Translations under genes and position numbers: made by a program | Notes under the pieces: model-generated | The model's input: only the letters and a program-made list of their open reading frames with translations | Databases searched by the model: none | Told to the model about the DNA's origin: nothing | Shown here: piece by piece, positions 56,901 through 64,000 of the stretch | How positions within the stretch are numbered: position 1 is the stretch's first letter | Layout: each line of letters opens with the position of its first letter | From: Harmothoe impar | Taxonomy: Eukaryota; Annelida; Polychaeta; Phyllodocida; Polynoidae | Length of the DNA stretch: 64,000 nt | Direction of reading: 5' to 3' | Assembly (NCBI GenBank): GCA_947462335.1 | Contig: OX381707.1 | Coordinates: 38,305,618 to 38,369,617 of the forward strand

Positions 56901-59900
56901 GTATAGATTTCTTTTTGGGTTTGAATCCTACAAGGAAACGAAAAATCCATGAAAGAAGTCTATTGATTTGAAGCAGACATTTTTGGTGTGGTGTAGTATT
57001 TTTAAAAAAAATTGTTGTTTGTAATGTTAGGTGTTTGATGTCACACAGAAACAAAAACTAAATCAAAGTCTTTGGATATGCTCAAACCAATATATGGTAG
57101 CTACGGCCTGTGTGATGACCGCAAGTATCCCTGAAAGATAGATAAGGCGGTAGATGGGAATACGACGCTCAGGCCACCATCCGCGAGTAACGTCCGCCTG
57201 CAAAAATAATGGGAAGAGCGCATTGCTATGCATACCCAACCCAGCCCACTAGTATATGTTATGTCTATATTTACTACCCTGCTCATGAGGACCAACCCGA
57301 GTCGTACTAGTTCCACTCACTCGACACCAAACCCATTTTATATATCGTTTCAGGACAACCTACTTGTATTTAAACCGTGTAATTGATATCAATATTTTCA
57401 ACATATGTTACATTAGTCTAACGTAAACAGTTAGTGTTATTCTTTAATACGAGTATCCTGATCAGAGTTGCAAACGGAAAAGTATTTTTCGCAACAACAC
57501 TGAACTCGAACAACGAGGCATGGCTCACAGACAGATGTTGGTAAACGCAATGGATGGCAATGCCTCATGTTTCACTGGCCATATTACCTGGAAAACACAC
57601 AAAGAAGAACACGGTGGCATCATGTTAATACAAGGACCTCATAGATCAACACAACGCAAACCCCAGGCAGGGCGCCGAGCACTGCGGCAGCATCCCTGCC
57701 TACTTATCTTAATACTTTATTCAATTTACACCATACCCTATTATGGCTATCACTGTCCACATGCTGCTTTGCCACTACTGCTAGTTTGTAATCCCTACTT
57801 GGGAACTTGAGGTACTGCTTCAAAGCCCAAATGGGTTCTACCAGTAACACTCCCTTGGAGAATCTGTAAATTGTGGCATTCCTTCAAAAAATAAAACAAT
57901 GTGGGGGGAAATCATATGAAAAAATGGGAATCATATAAATCTACATACATCATGGAAGTAGAAATATCCAATACCGTAAAAAGTGTCAATTATCTTTTGT
58001 GAGGGAAAAGGTGAAGTAAATCATCTCCATAATGACTTATAGAACTATTTTGTCTTGAAATAAGTTGACACTGTTTCAACAGGTTATGAATGTTTCTGCG
58101 TTCCCAATGCATGCCCGCCCCATACACTAGACTGTCCTACCTTGTCCTGGTTCGAGTTTGATCATCTTGGCAGCGGGTTCCCCTTCCCCGCCACCGATAA
58201 CACCGGTCACCCCGCTGGATATTGTCGTCACTGCAGGTGGGCTCACCTGGTAAAGAAAAAGATAAAGACATGAGTACATAAGTCACAATAGATACATTGA
58301 CTGCCTGCTTCCTAAATTGTTAACGCTAACTTGGGACTGGTAGAGGGCTTTATTGAGGGGTCCCACATCACTCCCCATGTAGAGGGGTTGGGCAGTGGGA
58401 TCACTGTCTGAGGCCGTACTTCCACAGTCCAACTCCGACATTGAGGGCGTTATATTAAGGGGATCTACCCTAGTTTCTCTGCATATGTTTTTCTCAAAAC
58501 GATCCTTTGACAGGTGAAGTCAACTTTCAAAGACTTGAACAGATGATGTCCCATTGTGCTTGGCAGTGATCTATGAGATCACCTGCCCAGTGGCAGTACC
58601 TTCTTTTGGTTAACAGCCATAGGCTTCAAATTGAAGGGTGATTCTTTTGAAGTTCAATGGGATCACCCTGCCCATAACTATAGTAGAACTGTTATTACCC
58701 CTTACGTGTAGTTGGTTTAAATATACAGTAGCATCCAACAAGTGTTCCATATCATTGTTCCTTTTTAGGTTGATGGGTGTTCCCCAATACACGCCAACAG
58801 GTCTGCCCAACTCTTTGTAGTAGGATGTGTATTGTCCAATATACAGGTCTTACAGTAACATATGACAGGTCAGCCAAATCAAATGCCAGGGCTTTAATAC
58901 CAGCCCTGGGACTGAGGGGAGAACATCCCAACTTGGACCCAAGTGGATGCGCCTGCTGTAGATGCAGTCGTAGAGTGGGGACATCGTGGGAGCCAAGTGG
59001 CATTTGGCAGGTCACCAGTCTACCATTCTCATTGGTGCATATGAACGTTTTGGCCTGTCAAGTCGATACCCTCAGACCTCAGTACATTGCATATCGGCTC
59101 TCTGAAGGTTGCAGTTCACGCACCGTCTCGCAATCTCACACCTCCTTGTACGAAGATCCCAAGCCAAGGCAAGGGTTTTCTCTCTTTGTGAGTTTATTTC
59201 TATCTCGATTTTCTCAGCTATATTACAAATTTGAAAGAAATGGAGAGTTTTTTGAGTGTAAATGACAGTCAAACCCAGTGTACAATAGCTGAGAAAAAGT
59301 TTGAAATAAGACTTCACAAAGATAAAACATCCTTGGGATCCTCGTACACTCAATCGCGGAATGGATTGAGGCAGGGCGTGAAAGGGCAACCATAAGACTT
59401 ATTAAGAGGGCAAATACCCCCCCCCCCCCCCCTCCTCCTTTCCCAAACTTCTGAAGCTGCTCCAGCATCAGTCCGCTTTTGTCAGATTTTAAAGGAAAAG
59501 GAAAGCTTGTGCCACAGGCTGTGCCCTTAGACTAAGTTAGAGTAACTTAGACTTAGAGTTCGACTTTAATAGTGACGCCTGAGCCTCAGCGGTATCGCCT
59601 CAGCCTCAGGTCCTTTTGTCAAGTTTTGAGGCTCAGCCTCAGCCTGAAAATTTATCAAATAAACAGGGTGTTTATTATGCAAGGACAGCATCTGCCTTGG
59701 ATTTCAAGGCAGCATCTCAGGCAAACCTATCATACACACGTCTCCAGTTTATCATAGGACATTGTACAACTGAAACTTTCAAAGATACCGGTTTTAAATA
59801 GGCTTTATTTTACTTTTTTAGCAATGAGGGGGTGTTGATTCAGTGTCACTGTCAGACGTCTGGGTTTGCTGTGACTCTTAAGTTAAAGTGGGTTCTATTT

Positions 59901-60080
59901 AACTCTTAGTTTTACATGGAAATACACGCATTCTGGCGATATTATCTAGTCATATAGATTCTCAATATATCTGGAATCATGCCGACGAAATGTATACACA
60001 GATTGTCAACTTACACTGGCGGCAACGCCGTTTTGAGCGAACATTGTCGCGGTCTGCGCTGTCGGTGAAAGAGTCGCCAT
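47800..60080 (-). CDS. PUF60: PUF60 poly(U)-binding splicing factor, twelve coding exons
   Basis: Reverse-strand exons 60080-60015, 58246-58141, 54443-54218, 53921-53708, 53471-53344, 52884-52813, 52483-52381, 52138-52028, 51700-51403, 51174-50916, 50475-50306 and 47909-47800 join in phase to 1863 nt (620 residues; human about 559). Domains: [18 protein letters not shown] helical segment (exon 3), RRM1 (about 134-205), RRM2 (about 231-305), an Ala/Pro-rich linker, and a U2AF-homology motif (about 525-620) carrying the signature R596-Y597-F598. The family binds uridine-rich tracts at 3' splice sites with U2AF and SF1 and contacts SF3B1 through the UHM; the fly homologue is Half pint. It acts in the nucleus. 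It is head to head with NHP2. The identification rests on near-identical motif stretches throughout. Confidence 0.95.
48049..48473. mobile_element. Inverted-repeat element with perfect 28-bp ends (TACCGTAAAACC)
   Basis: 48049-48076 is the exact complement of 48446-48473. The terminal motif's inner part (TATAAGCCGAA, or its complement TTCGGCTTATAGGCGGGG) is repeated near 48092, 48131 and 48369, with a partial copy at about 48416, so the ends are internally repeated. 425 bp, non-coding, inside the last PUF60 intron. The perfect ends suggest recent movement. Confidence 0.85.
48481..48768 (+). repeat. Minisatellite of 34-40 bp units in the last PUF60 intron
   Basis: About eight units of ACTGCTCATGTAAACAGTAG followed by TGTTAAAGTATAC. 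Longer units carry an extra ACAGTA. It lies between an inverted-repeat element ending at 48473 and a hAT-like element starting at 48774. A similar unit reappears at 49085-49140, beyond the hAT-like element, which suggests that element inserted into the array. Confidence 0.88.
48774..49080. mobile_element. hAT-like non-autonomous element (CAGGGTTCCCACA ends)
   Basis: CAGGGTTCCCACA at 48774-48786 is exactly complementary to TGTGGGAACCCTG at 49068-49080. TATTA flanks both ends; the 8-bp flanks CAGTATTA and TATTATTA match at six positions. The interior is rich in CCATGACATTCCATGAC repeats next to both ends. CAGGG termini and an 8-bp duplication suit the hAT superfamily. No coding capacity. Confidence 0.75.
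50306..50475 (-). CDS. PUF60: PUF60 coding exon 11: UHM core
   Basis: A 170-nt exon coding [35 protein letters not shown] and [15 protein letters not shown]. This is the acidic helix and RNP strands of the U2AF-homology motif. Phase 2 in, phase 1 out, donor GTAGGT. Confidence 0.95.
50916..51174 (-). CDS. PUF60: PUF60 coding exon 10: linker end and UHM entry
   Basis: A 259-nt exon coding [54 protein letters not shown] and ending VMVLR. The [17 protein letters not shown] block is diagnostic for the family. Phase 1 in, phase 2 out. Confidence 0.94.
51403..51700 (-). CDS. PUF60: PUF60 coding exon 9: Pro/Ala/Val-rich linker
   Basis: A 298-nt exon of low-complexity linker, [20 protein letters not shown] through [17 protein letters not shown] to APVQ. 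The composition and the APGVVTG motif resemble the vertebrate linker. It is longer than in human and accounts for much of the extra protein length. Phase 0 in, phase 1 out, acceptor TTTTTCGCAG. Confidence 0.88.
52028..52138 (-). CDS. PUF60: PUF60 coding exon 8: Ala-rich linker
   Basis: A 111-nt exon coding [17 protein letters not shown], then an alanine/valine run and TAKITAMDA. It matches the AVTPP ... AATAKITA linker of vertebrate PUF60. Phase 0 in and out. Confidence 0.9.
52381..52483 (-). CDS. PUF60: PUF60 coding exon 7: RRM2 end
   Basis: A 103-nt exon completing RNP1 (KGYGFIEY) and coding [20 protein letters not shown] then GR. Donor GTAAGA, phase 0 out. Confidence 0.94.
52813..52884 (-). 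CDS. PUF60: PUF60 coding exon 6: RRM2 middle
   Basis: A 72-nt exon coding [20 protein letters not shown] followed by GKH. Acceptor TATTTAG, donor GTAAGT, phase 2 in and out. Confidence 0.93.
53344..53471 (-). CDS. PUF60: PUF60 coding exon 5: inter-RRM linker and start of RRM2
   Basis: A 128-nt exon coding [20 protein letters not shown], then [19 protein letters not shown], which starts RRM2 (RNP2 IYIASI). Phase 0 in, phase 2 out. Confidence 0.94.
53708..53921 (-). CDS. PUF60: PUF60 coding exon 4: RRM1
   Basis: A 214-nt exon coding the whole first RRM. RNP2 is IYVGSI and RNP1 is HKGFAFIEY, with [20 protein letters not shown] between them and [16 protein letters not shown] at the end. Phase 2 in, phase 0 out, donor GTGAGA. 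Confidence 0.96.
54218..54443 (-). CDS. PUF60: PUF60 coding exon 3: conserved helical segment
   Basis: A 226-nt exon coding [39 protein letters not shown] and ending ALMCR. It matches the vertebrate segment just before RRM1 almost residue for residue. The acceptor is CTTTGTAG and the donor GTACAG. The Met-rich shorter insert of vertebrate isoforms is absent. Confidence 0.94.
54444..58140 (-). other. PUF60 intron 2 (3.7 kb)
   Basis: Contains a poly(G) tract at about 54640, a GA microsatellite at about 55862-55876 and AT-rich sequence. Nothing coding is recognised. It may host an alternative exon, since the exon boundaries flank the region that varies in vertebrate isoforms, but none was identified. 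Confidence 0.55.
58141..58246 (-). CDS. PUF60: PUF60 coding exon 2
   Basis: A 106-nt exon coding [15 protein letters not shown], then a Gly/Glu run and [11 protein letters not shown]. The N-terminal region is poorly conserved across the family. The acceptor is TTACCAG and the donor GTAGGA. Phase 0 in, phase 1 out. Confidence 0.85.
58247..60014 (-). other. PUF60 intron 1 (1.8 kb)
   Basis: Holds an 8-bp perfect hairpin CCAGGGCT/AGCCCTGG near 58887-58910, a poly(C) tract at about 59408-59430 and a CAGCCTCAG-rich stretch at 59580-59650. No coding segment recognised. Confidence 0.55.
60015..60080 (-). CDS. PUF60: PUF60 coding exon 1 (start codon)
   Basis: A 66-nt exon encoding [20 protein letters not shown] and two more residues, phase 0 out, donor GTAAGT. 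The start context is AAAATGGCG, which also resembles a YY1 site. It is the only ATG that joins the downstream frame in phase. Confidence 0.88.
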
Positions 60081-60376
60081 TTTGGTCGTCGTCTCAGAAT
60101 TGAAATCTCGTAAAGTCTCGGCAGGTGCCCGTAACTTTAATTAAGAGACGCGGGTAGCAGCGCCCGAGATTTTGCGATAATTTCTACATCTTCAAATATA
60201 AAAAGACCAGATATTATATTGTAAAGATATTGTTGTACAAACATATGATTTTGTATCTAAAATATTTTTACGATCATCTGAATTTTTAGTTTTGCCGATT
60301 CCCGGCACCCCGTTCGCACACCGGAAGCCAGACACAACGTGGTTTCGCAGAAGGTAAACTTTCACCAATCGCAAAA
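60081..60376. promoter_or_regulatory. Bidirectional promoter between PUF60 and NHP2
   Basis: Only 296 bp separate the two divergent start codons. An ETS-type site ACCGGAAG lies at 60320-60327 close to NHP2, with a CCAAT box (CACCAATCG) near 60363. The PUF60 side is CpG-containing (GAGACGCGGG, GCGCCCGAG near 60150). No TATA box is obvious. ETS sites are common in promoters of ribosomal and RNP genes. Shared control is inferred from the arrangement. Confidence 0.6.
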
Positions 60377-60536
60377 ATGGGTAAAGATAAGAAGGAAAAG
60401 AGGAAATCGGAGGGTGATTTCGAAGACGACAACAAAGAAGAAAGGTGGGATGAACTTGTGGGTCAAGTTGGACCGATTGCCAACCCCCTTGCATCTCGAA
60501 AACTAACGAAGAAGTTGTTCAAAGTTGTAAAGAAAG
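60377..60536 (+). CDS. NHP2: NHP2 coding exon 1
   Basis: A 160-nt exon with start context AAAAATGGG. It codes MGKDKKEKRKSEGDFEDDNK, then WDELVGQVGPIANPLASR and KLTKKLFKVVKK. Donor GTAGGT, phase 1 out. The frame continues as noise into the intron. Confidence 0.95.
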
Positions 60537-63500
60537 GTAGGTGCAGAATCCTGACTCTCCTCACGCACGTGGGCTGGCCTACACAGTCACAGTCACAGAT
60601 GAACCGTGTAGACAGTACACTATTATACAGGCGGGTCTCTTGTCCACTGACCCTGGGCCACTTTTCCAATGAAAATTGCCACTGAAAATTGAGTGTTTTG
60701 CTTTTTAAACAAAACTCCCACTCTGAGTGGGGGGGGGGGGCAAAATATTCCACATTGGTCTATGCCCCGGTCTATGCCTAAGTCTAAGGGAGTGCTCATT
60801 TTTTAACAACAGGGGGGGGGGGTGTATTGGGGGGGGGGTAAAAAATTTGGACCCCTTGACCGGGGGGGGGGGGGTAAACAATTTAGACCCCTCACCACCC
60901 CCCCCCCCTCAGGCCCCTGTTGTTAAAAAATGAGCACTCCCTATTTTAAAGGGAGGGTTCATTATATATGACCACGCGCATCGGAATCCACACTCAATGT
61001 AAACTGTACCTCAAAAATCACTGCAAATATCAATTTAAGGTCGAATTTTTTCGGGAAAATGATAAAATATGTTACAAATATCCCACCCGGATATTTATAG
61101 ACCAGACATTCCATTGGATTGATGGTATTTACTTAGATATGATACGATTTCTACCATTATTTACCCTGCCAAAAGGGGCCGCCAACTCTATATAGCTTAA
61201 GTACTAGAAATTCCGCTAAAACTCAAATTCCTCAAAATTTTCTAAAGCTAGGGATCTATGGCTGACAAGTGCTTGCCACTCGGATAACATATCTAAGCCA
61301 GGGTTCTCCACAGACGTAAAAATCACACCGTAAATTCACCCTTGAAACTGCAACTTGAACGAGAGTCAAAATCTTTAAGCCTTGTCCTAAAGTAGGAGTG
61401 TGGCTAATACAAGACAATAGCAATTTCCAGACCCCATGTGCGGCTTAAAACACTTTTTTTGATAAAAGATTTATAAAATGCTAATAACTTCCTTAATAAT
61501 TGATGGATTCTCAAAATTCAAAAACCTATAGATAGCTAAAATGACACCGGCGGCGATTTTGGAGTCATTTGACGCCGGCGGCGGTATAGAGGACGCCGGC
61601 GGCCCGCCGGTGTCATTGCAGTGTGGGGAGAACTCTGCAAGCTATGTAGGGGATATAAGGCCCTAAATCGGGGCCCCAAAGGTTGAATACACAGGCACAG
61701 GCTGACAGTGTGGCACAGGGTGTCAGTTACTAATGCTTCAGTATGGGAAAAAAAGCAGTTGACTGGTTTATTTGCAGCAACATCCGGGCTACTTGCGCTC
61801 GCTCTAGTGGCGCCCCCTACGTCCGGTTGGCCATTGCTGACAGTAAGAATTCTTAGAGGGGGGGGGCCCTTTTTTTTAAGGGGTATTCCTAAAAATGTCG
61901 CGAATTTAGTACGTTGAAATGTCGCGTATTTTGGTAACAGCCTGTGTTATATTTTACCAAATTATGTCAATATTTTCAAAATTTTCTAAAATTTTCCTCA
62001 AACTCCCAGCAAATTTCTCACTGCATCACTTTTGACACTCAGAATAGCCCACCGTTTTATCAGTCTTCAAAAAAGTGCCGGCCTCATGTAAGCACTGAGG
62101 GTATGGGAGCTTCCAATTTATAAGCACTGGGGCCCTTAAACTCAACGGTATGTAAGTCGAGTGTCTGAGGTTTGACTATTATCACTCACCAGCGAGTATC
62201 ATGAGACGTTTACACTAAAACACCTTACGAATGGATGTATTTGTTGCAAGGTAGTGAATTGTGGGTAAAAAAGTGCCCAGGATTAAATGTATCAAGCAAT
62301 CATCGTTTTTGTAATAAAGTTGAAAACAATCCAGGGTGAGGGGGGGGGGGGGAGGGCGCTTTTTTTTCAACCTATTCCGAAGGGGGGGGGCCTTTCCCAC
62401 CCCCTGAACACTGCCTAATAAGCGCAAATCCCCTATTTATGGAGTTTTAGACTAAACCAGCAGCTCTGCTGCAGGTGAATATTTAATGCTTTGGGGTGGG
62501 CCGTGGGAAGAAAGTTGCAACAACATGGCGGCGAGTGGGAACGTAACCACCGACCAGGACTCAACAAAGTGGCCTCGGGTGAACGGCATCATGGGAGCTG
62601 TACCGATATTAATGTGTTCCTAATGAAACAAAATAATCTCTTTTTTCGAACTGCTAGAAAAATGTTGGTCTCATACAAGGCATTCTATTTTCTTTTGCAG
62701 CACAAAAACAAAAACAGTTGCGAAAAGGCATCCGTGAAGTCCAAAAATTTGTACGAAAAGGAGAGAAAGGGTATGTATAATATTTGTCATACATCATTAC
62801 ATGATCAGTACATTTGTAGCACATTTGCTTATCTCATTTCAGTAGACCAAGGACCAAGCACTAAATACTACCAATGCCATAGTAAATTTCACAGTACTGT
62901 AAAACTTCGATATAGCCTGCAGCTAGTATGTAACTCAGATCGCCAGTGCGACTTGTAGGATTGGCCCAAAGTAAAGGCAGGGTGCAGCTAATACACGAGT
63001 CTCTTACGACGGGTTTACAGGACGATAGCTTTATATACGATTCAATCAAAAGAAACACAAATCCCTGAGCTTGATGTGACTCACGTTAGGATCTTTCTTT
63101 TTCTAAGACCCCGTATATAAGCTGTCTAAATAATACAGTGACTTAAACCTTGTGTTTGCGATAATGATGAATGAAGTTAATACACAACTTTGTAGCGGCT
63201 ACCTAATGGGACATATCACGCATAGTAATTTACACACATTGTCTTTTTCAGGATGATCATATTCGCCGGTAACACAAGTCCAATTGACGTCATAAGTCAC
63301 ATGCCAATGGTGTGCGAAGAGAAAGAAATCCCTTACTGTTATGTACCAGCCAAAGAAGTATGTATAAATTGGTATCTATGAAGCAATGGCATATGATTAT
63401 TAACAACTGATGTAAACTCGCGGGTTGTAAGCGAATCACACTCATCCTTAAATTAATATCAAACATACCTTTATAGGGTGTCGGTTAGGAGGTTTTAGCA

Positions 63501-63873
63501 TACATGTACATACTACAATACTAAGCCGAAATCAGACCCTGGGTGCGAGTTATACCGTACCGGTATTCCCAAAATCCAGGTGGGGATTATATACTCAAAG
63601 ATCTACGGTACTGTCACCATACACCATATCAGATTTCCTCTCTTCTTCTGATATGAATTCACTGTTTAATGCGTTTAAGCGACATTTAAAATGTAAATTA
63701 TAATTCCCCCACTTGATATGAAAATCCCTTTTATATTTTCCGAATAGGACCTAGGATTGGCGAGTGGCTCCAAGCGGCCGACGTGTATGCTGATGATCAA
63801 ACCTCATGACGACTACCAGGAGCTATACGACCAGTGTTATGAGGAGTTAGAAGGCCTGCCACTCCCTGTCTGA
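60377..63873 (+). CDS. NHP2: NHP2, H/ACA ribonucleoprotein subunit 2, four exons
   Basis: Exons 60377-60536, 62701-62770, 63252-63357 and 63748-63873 join in phase to 462 nt: 153 residues plus stop, the same length as human NHP2. A Lys/Glu-rich N-terminus is followed by an L7Ae/L30e/S12e/Gadd45 fold: PLASRKLTKKLFKVVKKAQK, then QLRKGIREVQKFVRKGEKG, a MIIFAGNTSPIDVISHMPM strand-helix unit, and YCYVPAKEDLGLASGSKRPT with the conserved DLG...RPT loop. The family is a core protein of box H/ACA snoRNPs and telomerase RNP with dyskerin, NOP10 and GAR1, in the nucleolus and Cajal bodies. All junctions are GT-AG. The gene is complete in the window. Confidence 0.96.
60787..60942. mobile_element. Inverted-repeat element with perfect 29-bp ends in NHP2 intron 1
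   Basis: 60787-60815 (AGGGAGTGCTCATTTTTTAA...) is the exact complement of 60914-60942. The interior is poly(G)/poly(C) with GACCCCTTGACC. No clear target duplication. The perfect ends suggest a young copy or gene conversion between the arms. Confidence 0.75.
61299..61637. mobile_element. hAT-like inverted-repeat element in NHP2 intron 1
   Basis: CAGGGTTCTCCACA at 61299-61312 faces TGTGGGGAGAACTCTG at 61622-61637, an imperfect inverted repeat similar to the element at 48774. Just inside its right end is a CpG-dense hairpin: ATGACACCGGCGG at 61541-61553 is exactly complementary to 61604-61616, with GACGCCGGCGGC repeated between. No clear target duplication. Confidence 0.5.
62525..62623 (+). 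promoter_or_regulatory. YY1-consensus ATGGCGGC site with short frame in NHP2 intron 1
   Basis: CAACATGGCGGCGAG at about 62521 matches the AANATGGCGGC consensus for YY1. It starts a 32-codon frame, MAASGNVTTDQDSTKWPRVN..., that ends at a stop. It is 170 bp upstream of NHP2 exon 2. It may be a downstream promoter element or a relic of another first exon. Confidence 0.25.
62701..62770 (+). CDS. NHP2: NHP2 coding exon 2
   Basis: A 70-nt exon after TTTTCTTTTGCAG coding AQKQKQLRKGIREVQKFVRK then GEK. This is the RNA-binding helix of the L7Ae fold. Donor GTATGT, phase 2 out. Confidence 0.94.
63252..63357 (+). CDS. NHP2: NHP2 coding exon 3
   Basis: A 106-nt exon after CTTTTTCAG coding MIIFAGNTSPIDVISHMPMV then CEEKEIPYCYVPAKE. 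Donor GTATGT, phase 0 out. Confidence 0.94.
63748..63873 (+). CDS. NHP2: NHP2 last coding exon
   Basis: A 126-nt terminal exon after TTCCGAATAG coding DLGLASGSKRPTCMLMIKPH then DDYQELYDQCYEELEGLPLPV and TGA. The ending GLPLPV matches the SLPLPL end of human NHP2. Confidence 0.95.
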   Translation, partial: DLGLASGSKRPTCMLMIKPHDDYQELYDQCYEELEGLPLPV

Positions 63874-64000
63874 ACAAAGAGCAGCTCAGGGGACACATGA
63901 GCAGCTCAATCACCATCATTAACTCATCATTTAGCTCTGCTATTAGGAACCAGTTGATAGACAGGCGCAAACTAAAACTTTGGATACCAAAGTCAAGAAA

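Noticed and set aside
58777..59265. A 162-residue plus-strand frame in PUF60 intron 1.
   Set aside because: No recognisable domain and antisense frames overlap; not supported as a gene.
62491..62958. A 155-residue frame across NHP2 intron 1 and exon 2.
   Set aside because: It crosses the CAG acceptor of exon 2 in a different frame from NHP2; a chance frame.
1..64000. CRISPR arrays, bacterial operons and Shine-Dalgarno sites.
   Set aside because: The window is eukaryotic: spliced genes, retroelement and satellites. The tandem repeats lack the repeat-spacer structure of CRISPR.
1..64000. tRNA, rRNA and box C/D or H/ACA snoRNA genes in introns.
   Set aside because: Isolated box-like motifs were seen (for example AATGATGA near 63162) but without partner boxes at the right spacing; no tRNA-type A and B box pair was found by eye.

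Overview
The window is genomic DNA from an animal, most likely a marine invertebrate. It is AT-rich and intron-rich with GT-AG splice sites. Three conserved metazoan genes can be assembled exon by exon, and the space around them is packed with inverted-repeat transposon relics, tandem repeats and long poly(C)/poly(G) tracts. The phylum cannot be fixed from the sequence alone.

Layout. (1) Positions 1-6100 hold no recognisable conserved gene. They contain two weak minus-strand exon candidates, a short YqaJ-type nuclease fragment, and a nested pair of small transposons whose target duplication can be read. (2) Positions 6147-35692, plus strand: ZRANB1/TRABID, a K29/K33-preferring OTU deubiquitinase with three NZF fingers. 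It has seven coding exons, which I assembled to 782 residues with all phases consistent. Its first coding intron is 22 kb and carries most of the mobile DNA: a 5'-truncated but open Penelope-like retroelement inserted into a 34-bp minisatellite, a 6.3-kb foldback-like structure made of a 170-bp satellite in two opposed blocks, and several hairpin elements. (3) Positions 35693-47799 are gene-poor. They hold a 128-bp satellite dense in CCATCTTGG motifs and one promoter-like patch near 43.2-43.8 kb. (4) Positions 47800-60080, minus strand: PUF60, a poly(U)-binding splicing factor with RRM1, RRM2 and a C-terminal UHM. It has twelve coding exons and 620 residues. (5) Positions 60377-63873, plus strand: NHP2, the L7Ae-family core protein of H/ACA RNPs, complete in four exons with 153 residues.

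PUF60 and NHP2 are head to head with only 296 bp between their start codons, so they probably share a bidirectional promoter. Both act in nuclear RNA biogenesis: PUF60 in 3' splice-site recognition, NHP2 in pseudouridylation and rRNA processing. ZRANB1 is functionally separate (ubiquitin signalling).

The most unusual part is the 20.2-26.5 kb palindrome. About 20 forward and 13 reverse copies of the same 170-bp unit are flanked by inverted unique sequence and by short terminal inverted repeats that also occur inside every satellite unit. A recently duplicated six-unit block lies inside it. The second is a family of small inverted-repeat elements (ends TACCGTAAA...TTTACGGTA) scattered through the window, one of which is interrupted by a second element with a recoverable 3-bp target duplication.
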